Assembly (NCBI GenBank): GCA_913063405.1
Contig: CAJXZB010000002.1
Coordinates: 1-64,000, forward strand
DNA: 64,000 bases
From: an uncultured Ulvibacter sp.
Lineage (GTDB): Bacteria; Bacteroidota; Bacteroidia; Flavobacteriales; Flavobacteriaceae
Reading direction: 5' to 3'
Shown: positions 1-7,672 of the stretch, one piece after another
How the letters are laid out: each line of letters starts with the position of its first letter
How positions within the stretch are numbered: the stretch's first letter is position 1
The notes under the pieces: generated by a model
Told to the model about the DNA's origin: nothing
Seen by the model: the letters and a program-made list of their open reading frames with translations, nothing else
The model's database searches: none
Made by a program: the position numbers and the translations under genes

Positions 1-838
1 CTAAAAGTCTACCCTGGCAGGATATGGACTATATTTAATTATTGGATAGCTAGAGCGCATAATGCAGATGTAATAGAAAATCTAACACAGGTAGGTTTTG
101 ATGAAACTTCCACCAAGAAAGGACATCATTATGTAACCACTATGGTAGATTTAAAAAAGCGTAGAGTGCTGTATGCTTGTCAGGGAAAAGGTTCAGATTG
201 TATAAATAAGAGCGTTAAATATCTGCAAGAAAAGCAAGTAGATACTCAGCAGATAAAACAAATGTGTATTGATATGTCTCCTGCCTTTATTGCTGGTTGT
301 GGAAATTTACCTGATGCAGCTATTACATTTGATAAGTTCCATGTTATTAAAGAAGTAAATAAAGCTATGGATGAACTCAGAAAACTTGAAAGACAAGGGA
401 ACGAACTCTTGAAAGGTCATAAGTACACGCTGTTAAAGAACAAGCTAACTCCCAAACTCAAAGAAGAGAGAGATTTGCTGTTAGAATACTACCCTAAGCT
501 AGGGTAAGGATACAGACTTAAACAACTCTTTAGAGATTTTTGGGAACTTAAAGACAAGCAAGAAGCAGAAGGCTATTTAGCTTTTTGGTATGATTTGGCT
601 GATGAATCTAGAATACAACCTTTTATGAAGGTTGCTAAGACCATTAGAGCACATTGGACAGGCATTGTTAATTATATTGAAAGTAGAATAAACAAACGGT
701 ACATTAGAAGGGCTCAACTCTAAAATACAACTCGCTAAAAAAAGAGTTAGGGGGTACAGGAATACTCAAAATTTTATCAATATAATTTACTTTATATGGG
801 GGAAACTAAAATTTGATTACCCACTATATTCCACATAG
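1..838 (+). pseudogene. ISL3-type transposase, broken and cut by window start
   Basis: The frame is open from base 1 and reads into a DDE transposase of the ISL3 (IS204/IS1001/IS1165) type: GFDETS near base 97, DMSPAF near 280 and FDKFHV near 330. An in-frame TAA at 505-507 stops it, yet the same frame stays transposase-like to about 693. One extra A in the run near 694-697 then shifts the frame. Removing it gives NNGTLEGLNSKIQLAKK and a normal C-terminus ending at the TAG at 836-838. Two separate lesions make it inactive. The 5' part and left end lie outside the window. Family assignment is from motif memory and is fairly secure. Confidence 0.85.
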
Positions 839-847
839 AGCCTAAAG

Positions 848-869
848 AACAGGGTTTTTCCTGTTTTTT
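848..869 (+). terminator. Hairpin with T-run after the transposase
   Basis: AACAGG and CCTGTT pair around a GTTTTT loop and run into six Ts, ten bases after the transposase stop. It could be a Rho-independent terminator or part of the terminal inverted repeat of the element. Confidence 0.5.
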
Positions 870-1026
870 AACATCAGAATTCATTCTAGCTTTGAACTAT
901 TGTTTCTTGACAGATTAACTGGGGAGTTTTTCTTCAAGACTTAAAACCATTTATTGTTACCCCTCCTACCAATCAAGATTCCGTAAATCATCCTTCAGTT
1001 TTAAAGTGATATATTGTTATTAATAT

Positions 1027-1505
1027 TTAAATAGCCTTATCCTCCCCCTCAATTACTAGAACATTTTGTTTCCAATTGTAATCAAACAATTTACCATACG
1101 TTTTTTTAACTACCTTATTGTTGTTTGTAATTGAAATATACCCTCTTAGGGTTCGTATTTTTTTCAATAAAGACTTCACTTCTTCAAAGCTTGAAATAAC
1201 CTCGGTACTAGTAATGATCGGCTCTAAAATAGCGGGCTTCAAATCTGGCACATACAACTTGAAATCTTCAATTACAGCAAGCCGCTCTCCTACATATCTA
1301 CTGGTTAATGAGCCGTTACTTATAAACTTAGTACTTGTATCTGATCTGATCTGATCTGATCTGATCTGTGAAACCTACAACACTCTTTCAAGTAAGATCC
1401 GTAGTAGTTGGTAGTATTGCGCTTCATTGAGAAAACAAGATTGCTCATTCCTGTTGGGTCAGCAGTATTTAAAATGTACTCAAATACTGGGGGTTTTTGT
1501 AGCAT
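1027..1505 (-). pseudogene. Hypothetical ORF split at a pentanucleotide repeat
   Basis: On the minus strand an ATG at 1503-1505 opens a frame that runs through six CAGAT units and stops at 1320. The other frame is open from the repeat down to 1027. Losing one 5-base unit, or gaining two, would join the two into a single frame of about 157 codons with no internal stop. The protein resembles no family I recognise. Its C-terminal half has predicted-helix sequence around FEEVKSLLKKIRTLRGY. The downstream half on its own could begin only at a TTG (1255-1257). It may be a decayed gene, a phase-variable gene in the off state, or not coding at all. Confidence 0.35.
1339..1368. repeat. (ATCTG)x6 perfect pentanucleotide repeat
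   Basis: Six uninterrupted copies of ATCTG. The unit length is not a multiple of three, so slippage during replication would change the reading frame of anything translated through it. It lies exactly where the two open minus-strand frames meet. Confidence 0.95.
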
Positions 1506-1561
1506 ATAAGTATGCTATTTATGTGCTAATTCGTAATAACCGGGCAAATCATAGGCAAATC

Positions 1562-1603
1562 AAAAAACCAACATAACCCTAATCTTTGGAAAATGTTGGT
1601 TTT
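1562..1603 (-). terminator. Terminator of the tRNA-Arg gene
   Basis: An 11-base inverted repeat (AAAACCAACAT with ATGTTGGTTTT) lies directly downstream of the minus-strand tRNA. On that strand the second arm runs into a T-run, the pattern of a Rho-independent terminator. Confidence 0.75.
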
Positions 1604-1608
1604 ACTAG

Positions 1609-1682
1609 TGACCTCGACAAGATTCAAACTTGTAACCTCTTGAGCCGTAATCAAGTGCGCTATTCAGTTGCGCCACGAGGCC
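1609..1682 (-). tRNA. tRNA-Arg (anticodon ACG)
   Basis: Read on the minus strand, the 74 bases fold as a full cloverleaf. The acceptor GGCCTCG pairs with CGAGGTC (one G-T pair). The anticodon stem CTTGA/TCAAG holds the loop TTACGGC with anticodon ACG. The T arm is ACAAG-TTTGAAT-CTTGT. The discriminator base is A and no CCA is encoded. It decodes CGN arginine codons, with A34 expected to be deaminated to inosine by TadA (family knowledge). It stands alone, with its own terminator. Confidence 0.95.
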
Positions 1683-2004
1683 GTTATTGGGGTGCAAATA
1701 TAAAATATATTTGAATAGTACCATACTTAAAAATGAAAAAAATAATATCCTTGACCCCAAAGGTTATTGAACCCATATGAGCCAAAAAACAGACTAAAGT
1801 TCTTTAAAGTAACCTAGCCTATATATTTCTTATAAAAACACCGGTTACAATAAATAGGGTTTTTAACCAGTTGTTAAACAGTCTTTTACGCCTTGCCCCA
1901 TTATTTATGGATAACTAATTTTAGAGTTATTAAATCTTAAAAAGAGTAGGGACTACACTTTCTATCTATCAACTAACTTCTGAAAAGAACTAAATCAATA
2001 AACC
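1683..2004. other. Intergenic region between tRNA-Arg and the fibre operon
   Basis: About 320 AT-rich bases with no convincing ORF. It must contain the tRNA promoter (reading left) and the promoter of the 2005-5041 operon (reading right). No exact TAnnTTTG box is placed well for the operon; TACACTTT near 1952 is the closest, about 50 bases before the ATG. I see no RNA gene or repeat. Confidence 0.5.
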
Positions 2005-3450
2005 ATGGCACAATTCAATGAGAATATCGAATTGCTAAATGCAGCCGGTATTACAGTTAAACTTACAAATGAACTGGCTGAAATGATCGCTGGAGGTAAT
2101 GACACTTTTGGTATTGTAAGGCTTTATAATACCACAGGGGACAATAATGATCCCGCTCAGGCAAATATACAAATGGATGGTTCACAAGCCACGGTCTCTA
2201 TTGGCGGTCAAACATTGAATGGAAGTCTATCTATTTTAAACGAAACAAGAAGGAACAGAATCGTCCTTAACGGATCTGAAGGTGATATTAGAGCTGGAGC
2301 AAGTGACACGGATGGAGATTTGTATTTATTTAGAAGTAATGGTAATAACGACAACTTGGGAGAAGCCACAATGCATCTCAACGGCCAAATAGGTGATCTT
2401 ACAATAGGAGGCAATGGAACGAACGGAGATATTTTCTTAAAAGCAACAGATAGTCGAGACAGAGTACGTCTTCTAGGAAGCCAGGGAAACCTCTGGTTAG
2501 GTGGAAACGGTCAAGATGGTGATATTGTACTTTTTAGGAGTTCAGGAGATAATTCAACTCTGGCCCAAACCACAATCCATCTCAATGGTCAAGGAGGCGA
2601 TCTTGCAATGGGAGGAAACGGAGTAAATGGTGATATTAAATTGAAGAATGCCGAAAATAACGATCGAGTCCGTCTCAAAGGTGATGCAAACTTATGGTTA
2701 GGTGGAAATGGTGCTGACGAAGACATTGTTATGTTTAAAACAACAGGTGATAATAAAACACTGAGTCAATCGACCGTTCATATTGACGGCGAAATTGGAG
2801 ATCTCATCTTGGGGAGTAACGGTGTAAACGGGGATATTAAACTGAAAAGCAAAACCAATCAAGATCGTATTAGACTTTTAGGAAGTGAGGGTAACCTATG
2901 GCTCGGTGGAAATGGAGCTGACGGAGACATTGTATTGTTTAAAGAATCTGGAGATAATACTACGCTATCAGAAGGCACAATACATATGAACGGTGAATCC
3001 GGAAATATACGTTGCAATGACGTAATAATTTCTGGAGCTGATTTCGCTGAAGACTTTGACATAGACGCTACAACAGCAAAAACTCTCGAACCAGGAACAG
3101 TAATGGTGCTTGGTAAGGACGGAAAACCCCACGAAAGTACTGAGGCCTTTGATCATAAGGTCGCTGGTGTAGTCTCTGGTGCTGGAAAATACAATGTGGG
3201 AATAACACTTGATAAACAACCAAATAGTAAAAACAGAATGCCAATTGCGCTTTCGGGTAAGGTCATGTGTAAAATTGACGCGAATTACGGTGAGATCGAA
3301 GTAGGTGATTTGATTACCACTTCACCCAGAAAAGGATATGCCATGAAGGCCAAAGATCCTTTAAAAGCATTCGGGGCGGTAATTGGAAAGGCTTTGGCAG
3401 ATTTTCCTTCGGGGGATGGAATGCTTCCAATATTAGTTGCACTTCAATAA
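2005..3450 (+). CDS. Beta-solenoid fibre protein with tailspike-like C-terminal domain
   Basis: A 481-residue protein without a signal peptide. After a roughly 35-residue N-terminal segment come one loose and four clear tandem repeats of 67-68 residues (about residues 85-345). Each carries G-rich turns such as NLWLGGNG and NGDIKLK, as expected of a beta-solenoid or triple-stranded fibre. Residues 344-481 start with GADFAE and look like the C-terminal domain of phage tailspikes and related bacterial proteins (Peptidase_G2/intramolecular chaperone type, Pfam PF11962 as I recall it), which is thought to trimerise and cleave itself. The role is unknown. The absence of a signal peptide suggests assembly in the cytoplasm. 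The first gene of a three-gene set, with an 18-base gap to the next. Confidence 0.8.
   Translation: MAQFNENIELLNAAGITVKLTNELAEMIAGGNDTFGIVRLYNTTGDNNDPAQANIQMDGSQATVSIGGQTLNGSLSILNETRRNRIVLNGSEGDIRAGASDTDGDLYLFRSNGNNDNLGEATMHLNGQIGDLTIGGNGTNGDIFLKATDSRDRVRLLGSQGNLWLGGNGQDGDIVLFRSSGDNSTLAQTTIHLNGQGGDLAMGGNGVNGDIKLKNAENNDRVRLKGDANLWLGGNGADEDIVMFKTTGDNKTLSQSTVHIDGEIGDLILGSNGVNGDIKLKSKTNQDRIRLLGSEGNLWLGGNGADGDIVLFKESGDNTTLSEGTIHMNGESGNIRCNDVIISGADFAEDFDIDATTAKTLEPGTVMVLGKDGKPHESTEAFDHKVAGVVSGAGKYNVGITLDKQPNSKNRMPIALSGKVMCKIDANYGEIEVGDLITTSPRKGYAMKAKDPLKAFGAVIGKALADFPSGDGMLPILVALQ
2257..3039 (+). repeat. Four intragenic ~204-bp tandem repeats
   Basis: These encode residues 85-152, 153-220, 221-287 and 288-345 of the fibre protein. 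Each unit begins R-(I/V)-x-L and contains two half-repeats ending in G(G/S)NGxxG. The DNA has diverged between units, so this is an old expansion rather than a fresh duplication. Confidence 0.85.
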
Positions 3451-3468
3451 CAACCTAAGATATAAATT

Positions 3469-4200
3469 ATGGCAAGTCTTAAATCAATTGCTTTGGCAGC
3501 AAACGGACTCAATGGTGGTTTTTCAATGGTTCGGCATTTCTTTGGATATAAATACTACGACAGTGCGCAAACCTTTATCGACCCACTTTCTTTAAGGAGA
3601 CAGTTACAACGAGCAAAAGGAAAATCAATTCATTTATCCATTACTCTCGTTGGAAAAAATGCAAACTTTGGAGGTACGTCTGTTGTAACCAGAACCCAGG
3701 CAAGAAATATCCAATTGGCGATTCAACGCACTCGGGACCTCTACGCCCAAGCTCCCTTAGGAATTAGAAAACTGTACTGGTCAAGAATTAGTGTTGCTGA
3801 TGCCGGTAGCTACATTAACATTACAGATAGCTCAGAAGCCGAGGATTTAACAGACGATTGGAATGGTGATAATGATGGAATCGACACCTTTTTTGTACAA
3901 AGTATTGGAGATGCCGCAGGCTGGTCAAACTCGGACGGCCCCTGCAACAAGGACTCTATCTGTGGAAGAACCGGTGCGGTGATAGAGATGAGAACGGACC
4001 TCGATTTCTTTAGAATACTCGTGGCTCATGAAGTAGGGCATTATTTAGGATTACCAGGGGGTGTTGGTACAGGAAACTTAATGGGTGCCGATGTAAATCC
4101 ACCAGATGGAATAGATGAAATTGGAACAGGTAGTACCGCAATAAATTCATCTCAGGCCAGTACAATGCGTAGTGGATGCTATGTGAAAAATGCACTGTAA
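3469..4200 (+). CDS. Zincin-like metallopeptidase homologue
   Basis: A 243-residue protein with HEVGHYLGLP at residues 187-196, the helix of an HExxHxxG zincin (pappalysin/matrixin type), followed by a possible Met-turn (NLMG). The place of the third zinc ligand, 11 in HExxHxxGxxH, is Gly197, so either another residue binds zinc or the enzyme is impaired. No signal peptide is seen, unlike most secreted zincins. Two cysteine-rich points (PCNKDSIC near residue 165, and a Cys near the end) could form disulfides. It lies 18 bases after the fibre gene and 22 before the next, so the three are probably one transcript. Substrate unknown; processing of the fibre is an inference. Confidence 0.7.
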   Translation: MASLKSIALAANGLNGGFSMVRHFFGYKYYDSAQTFIDPLSLRRQLQRAKGKSIHLSITLVGKNANFGGTSVVTRTQARNIQLAIQRTRDLYAQAPLGIRKLYWSRISVADAGSYINITDSSEAEDLTDDWNGDNDGIDTFFVQSIGDAAGWSNSDGPCNKDSICGRTGAVIEMRTDLDFFRILVAHEVGHYLGLPGGVGTGNLMGADVNPPDGIDEIGTGSTAINSSQASTMRSGCYVKNAL

Positions 4201-4222
4201 TTTTCAAAAAAAAATCAAAACC

Positions 4223-5041
4223 ATGAAACCAATAATAGTAAACAACTCCGACGTCCATCCATTTCAAATTGAAAATGGCGCTATCCATATCAATGATAAG
4301 AAAACACAAAAAGCACGCTTGAGAAAACGCCTAGGTCTTTCAAAAGATACGTTTTCGCAAAAGGTACTGGACATGTTCGAAGGCAAAAAGGAAACAATTT
4401 CTAATAAAGCTTTGGCAATCCAAAACCTAAAAAACGTTCGGTCCAAATCCGGTGAAGATGTATTGCTAAAAATAGTTTCCAAGGGAAACCAAATTCTGAG
4501 TCACGAAGCTTTAGCTATTTTATCTCTCAGTGGTACCAAAAAAGCATTCAATAAACTTTCCAAACTCAAGCCGTTCCCGACTAAAATTCTTAAGCGTAAA
4601 AAGGATTTTGCCCAATTGATAATCGGTTATAGATATCACCTAACTAATACAGATGAGATCCTTAAGCGACTTCTAAAAGACACCTCCGAAACAGGAAAAA
4701 TCGAGGAGTTTTCAATTAAATTCAAATCATTAAAATCTGGTAATATTTCAAAAATTTTAAGTCGAATAAACAAAACTGATTTTGGAGTTAATTTGAGCCA
4801 AAATGTAGCCTTAGTAACGCCAAGTAAAAAATTTGCCCTACTCAGTGTCTTTAGAAAAGATGGTCAATTATTTATGACGGCAAATGTTACTTATGATCAC
4901 GAAAAAGAATCTTTCACTTTAGGGAATTCGGATAAAGACAAGACTAGAACAAAATCTACATCGGATTTTAAAATTGACCTAAGTAAGTTCGTTACTATAA
5001 ATCTCACTTTTATCAGAAAAGAAAAAAACTACCGTTATTAA
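4223..5041 (+). CDS. Hypothetical protein, possible helical-repeat fold
   Basis: A 272-residue protein of no family I recognise. The ATG at 4223 is preferred over the one at 4190, because the upstream one overlaps the zincin gene and lies before an A-rich stretch. Residues 40-110 are rich in Lys and Leu with a repeated pattern (SNKALAIQNLKN, LSHEALAILSLSG) that resembles HEAT-type helical repeats. The C-terminal third looks beta-rich. There is no signal peptide or membrane segment. The last gene of the fibre/zincin set. Its stop overlaps the stop of the convergent pseudogene at 5038. Confidence 0.6.
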   Translation: MKPIIVNNSDVHPFQIENGAIHINDKKTQKARLRKRLGLSKDTFSQKVLDMFEGKKETISNKALAIQNLKNVRSKSGEDVLLKIVSKGNQILSHEALAILSLSGTKKAFNKLSKLKPFPTKILKRKKDFAQLIIGYRYHLTNTDEILKRLLKDTSETGKIEEFSIKFKSLKSGNISKILSRINKTDFGVNLSQNVALVTPSKKFALLSVFRKDGQLFMTANVTYDHEKESFTLGNSDKDKTRTKSTSDFKIDLSKFVTINLTFIRKEKNYRY

Positions 5042-5232
5042 GACTTAGTTTTCTTCGCCAAAAGAGTTTCATATTCCTTAAAACGATACTCACGAATAGG
5101 TCATACCCTAGGTTCTGTAGTAAAAGGCAATAATAGACAGGATGAAATATCCTTATACCGATCTACATACGCGTAGTTTACTAGCTCACAATTATTGATT
5201 CGTTGCTTAATCTTGTTGTGGTAGGGATATAT
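5038..5232 (-). pseudogene. Small conserved-looking ORF with lost start and a TGA
   Basis: Directly downstream of clpS a frame of about 64 codons reads YPYHNKIKQRINNCEL and later PIREYRFKEYETLLAKK, which looks like a real small protein. It has two lesions. The expected start at 5230-5232 is ATA rather than ATG. A TGA at 5101-5103 sits where CGA (Arg, giving VRPIREYR) would fit. Both would be single transitions. Function unknown. It lies in the clpS/prmA/tpiA transcript. Confidence 0.55.
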
Positions 5233-5243
5233 AGAAAAGGCGT

Positions 5244-5522
5244 TTATACTACTTCGGCACTTAAACCAGCATCTAGAAGCATAGAACATCTTGGTTTTAG
5301 CTCATCATAAGCACCTGTTTTTACCGTACATTTTCCTTTATAATGAACAATAAGAGAGCATTGTTCTGCCTGCTCTGGCGTATGTTCACAAGCATAGATA
5401 AGTGTATTTATAACATGATCGAAAGTATTAACCTCATCGTTATACAATACAATTTCGCTCTGATTGCTCTCCAATTCCAGAACCGAAACCTCTTCCTGTA
5501 TTTTTTCTTTAATTCCCATACG
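5244..5522 (-). CDS. clpS: ClpS adaptor of the Clp protease
   Basis: ClpS binds the ClpA/ClpC unfoldase and delivers N-degron substrates to ClpP. The core is clear: the EIVLYNDEVNTFDHVI segment, then HTPEQAEQCSLIVHYKGKC and a final RCSMLLDAGLSAEV. The start at 5522 (MGIKEKIQEE) gives 92 residues, the usual length; an ATG 12 codons upstream would add a hydrophobic stretch not seen in the family. The gene is last of the run behind prmA, 81 bases downstream. Confidence 0.93.
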   Translation of the reverse strand, partial: RMGIKEKIQEEVSVLELESNQSEIVLYNDEVNTFDHVINTLIYACEHTPEQAEQCSLIVHYKGKCTVKTGAYDELKPRCSMLLDAGLSAEVV

Positions 5523-5603
5523 ATACATAAAATTCGTAAAAACAATCAAAAAACCCAAAAAATAGAAGGCTTTTCTTTAATTTAAAACCTCATTTTCAAT
5601 AGC

Positions 5604-6437
5604 TTAAACAAAAAATTTCGCAGCTATCCAATTGTGACGTTCCTTGTTATCAACGAAAGTCAATCCCAACTTATTGCAGCAATCTATAATCAAAGGTAGG
5701 TCCTCATGGTAGAAACCACTTAAATACAGGCTTCCTCCTTTACTTAAACAACTTCGATATATTTCCATATCGTTGAGCAAAATATTTCGGTTAATATTGG
5801 CGATAACCACGTCATACTTCCTTCCAGTAAGTAACGAGGCTTCGCCTAATTCTACTGAGATATGGTTACAATTGTTTCGTTCCACATTTTCTTCTGAATT
5901 CTCAAAACACCAAGGGTCAATATCAATAGCATCTAATTTTGTAGCACCACTCATTTCAGCTAAAATCGCCAACACTGCAGTACCACAGCCCATATCCAGC
6001 ACTGTTTTTCCCTTAAAATCATTCTCGAGAATATGTTGCAACATCATATAAGTAGTCTCATGATGTCCTGTTCCAAAAGACATTTTTGGTTCAATAATAA
6101 TTTCGTATTCGAGATTTGTTTGGGGATGAAAAGGAGCTCGCACAATACACTTCCCATCAACTTCAATAGAATCGAAGTTTTTTTCCCATTCGGCATTCCA
6201 ATTTACTTGCTCTATTTCTGAAAAGTTCACTTCAATATTAAATTCCGACGAAGATAAAATCTGTATATCATTCAATACATTCTCATGCCATTCATCCTTC
6301 TGAATGTACGCCTTTACACCTACTTCATTTTCGACAAAACTTTCGAAACCTGCATAACCAAGCTCAGCAATCAGAATCTCTGTACCTGGTTGTAGCGGAT
6401 TTACTTTAAAATCGTATTCAATATAAATCTGTGACAT
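5604..6437 (-). CDS. prmA: Ribosomal protein L11 methyltransferase
   Basis: PrmA uses SAM to trimethylate lysines and the N-terminus of ribosomal protein L11. The protein has 277 residues with an N-terminal substrate-recognition part (EQVNWNAEWEKNF) followed by the Rossmann fold: FGTGHHETT, then the SAM site VLDMGCGTAVLAI, and the NPPY-like IANINRN. Its ATG overlaps the tpiA stop by one base, so translation is probably coupled. Confidence 0.95.
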   Translation of the reverse strand: MSQIYIEYDFKVNPLQPGTEILIAELGYAGFESFVENEVGVKAYIQKDEWHENVLNDIQILSSSEFNIEVNFSEIEQVNWNAEWEKNFDSIEVDGKCIVRAPFHPQTNLEYEIIIEPKMSFGTGHHETTYMMLQHILENDFKGKTVLDMGCGTAVLAILAEMSGATKLDAIDIDPWCFENSEENVERNNCNHISVELGEASLLTGRKYDVVIANINRNILLNDMEIYRSCLSKGGSLYLSGFYHEDLPLIIDCCNKLGLTFVDNKERHNWIAAKFFV

Positions 6438-7186
6438 TAAAACGCGTTTACAATTGCCATAAAGCTCTCAGCATCCAGTGCGGCACCTCCTATAAGGCCT
6501 CCATCCACATCTGGCTTTCCAAATATTTCGGAAGCGTTGTTTGGTTTAACACTTCCCCCGTATAAAATCGAAACCTTATTCGCTATTTCTTCTGAATAGG
6601 ATTTGGCTACTATTTTTCTAATAAAGGCGTGCATTTCCTGCGCTTGTTCTGGGCTTGCCGTTTCTCCTGTCCCTATAGCCCAAACCGGCTCATATGCCAA
6701 AATAATTTGTTTCCAATCTCCAATTGCAATATGAAACAAACCTTCTTTTAACTGTCTTTCTACCAAATCAAGATGCTTTCCGGTTTTCCTATCTTCCAGC
6801 TCCTCTCCAAAACAATAAATCGCGGTCATTTTATTTTCCAACGCGGCTGTGACTTTTTTAGCCAGCAAGGCATTATCTTCATAAAAGTAAGCGCGTCGCT
6901 CGCTATGCCCTAAAATAACAGTCTCTACTCCTACGCTTCTCAGCATACTAGCGGAAACTTCCCCTGTGAACGCCCCATTAGCTGACTGATGCATATTCTG
7001 AGCAGCTACCAAAATAGTACTATCAATCAAAGCTTGATTAGCGCTTTGAAGGTTTGTAAATGGCGGTGCTACCATTACTACTATGTCATCATTTAGTTCA
7101 TTTTCTTTTAAAGCATCTAACAGCTCATAGGTTTGAGCAATATCGCAGTTCATTTTCCAGTTTCCAGCTACTATTTTTTGTCTCAT
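6437..7186 (-). CDS. tpiA: Triose-phosphate isomerase
   Basis: Interconverts dihydroxyacetone phosphate and glyceraldehyde 3-phosphate in glycolysis. It has 249 residues, the usual length. The signatures are GNWKMN near residue 8 (catalytic Lys), ILGHSERR (catalytic His) and AYEPVWAIGTG (catalytic Glu), with the phosphate-binding GGSVKP and GGLIGGAAL near the end. The ATG overlaps the stop of the upstream thioredoxin gene by four bases. The order BT_3928-type gene, then tpiA, then prmA is familiar in Bacteroidota. Confidence 0.97.
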   Translation of the reverse strand: MRQKIVAGNWKMNCDIAQTYELLDALKENELNDDIVVMVAPPFTNLQSANQALIDSTILVAAQNMHQSANGAFTGEVSASMLRSVGVETVILGHSERRAYFYEDNALLAKKVTAALENKMTAIYCFGEELEDRKTGKHLDLVERQLKEGLFHIAIGDWKQIILAYEPVWAIGTGETASPEQAQEMHAFIRKIVAKSYSEEIANKVSILYGGSVKPNNASEIFGKPDVDGGLIGGAALDAESFMAIVNAF

Positions 7187-7662
7187 CTAAGTGTATTTTT
7201 AATATTTTCATCATCCGCCTTAATAGCTTTATAAAGGCTAATCTCCCCCTCCGGATTTACAATCATATATCTTGGAATCCAATCCAAATTAATGGAAGAC
7301 CCAAAAGCACCTTTCCATCCAGAAGACACAAAGTAATGTTCCCCTTCGAGCTTGTAACGAGCTATTCCTTTTTTCCAGGTTGCAGTATCCCGATCTAACG
7401 ATAAAAATAGAAAAACTACAGCTGCATTTGTTTCTTGTAAGGCCTTTACCTTTGGCATTCCTTTAATGCAATCTCGACACCAAGTCGCCCAAACATCAAT
7501 AAGTATCGTCTTTCCTTTGTATTTTTTTAGCACTTCGGAAAAAGCTATCTCTTCGGAACTTTCGGTTAGAAAAACATCGGCTAATGCTTCTTCTTGGAAC
7601 GAAATTTGGGCTTGTACGACATATACAAAAAGCAACAAGTATAACTTCAGAAATAATCTCAT
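7183..7662 (-). CDS. TlpA-like secreted thioredoxin-fold protein
   Basis: A 159-residue protein with an N-terminal signal peptide (hydrophobic LKLYLLLFVYVVQA) and a thioredoxin fold with the active site WATWCRDC near residue 60. TlpA/ResA-like proteins reduce disulfides in the periplasm. Here the CxxC is Cys-Arg-Asp-Cys. The cis-proline appears in the DWIPRYMI segment. It lies between the permease gene (10-base gap) and tpiA (4-base overlap), so it is translated from the same transcript. Confidence 0.88.
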   Translation of the reverse strand: MRLFLKLYLLLFVYVVQAQISFQEEALADVFLTESSEEIAFSEVLKKYKGKTILIDVWATWCRDCIKGMPKVKALQETNAAVVFLFLSLDRDTATWKKGIARYKLEGEHYFVSSGWKGAFGSSINLDWIPRYMIVNPEGEISLYKAIKADDENIKNTLR

Positions 7663-7672
7663 AGAAATAAAT

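Noticed and set aside
1118-1354. A 78-codon plus-strand ORF
   Set aside because: It is opposite the better minus-strand reading, lacks a clear ribosome site and has no recognisable feature.
5343-5585. An 80-codon plus-strand ORF opposite clpS
   Set aside because: A shadow of the well-supported clpS gene.
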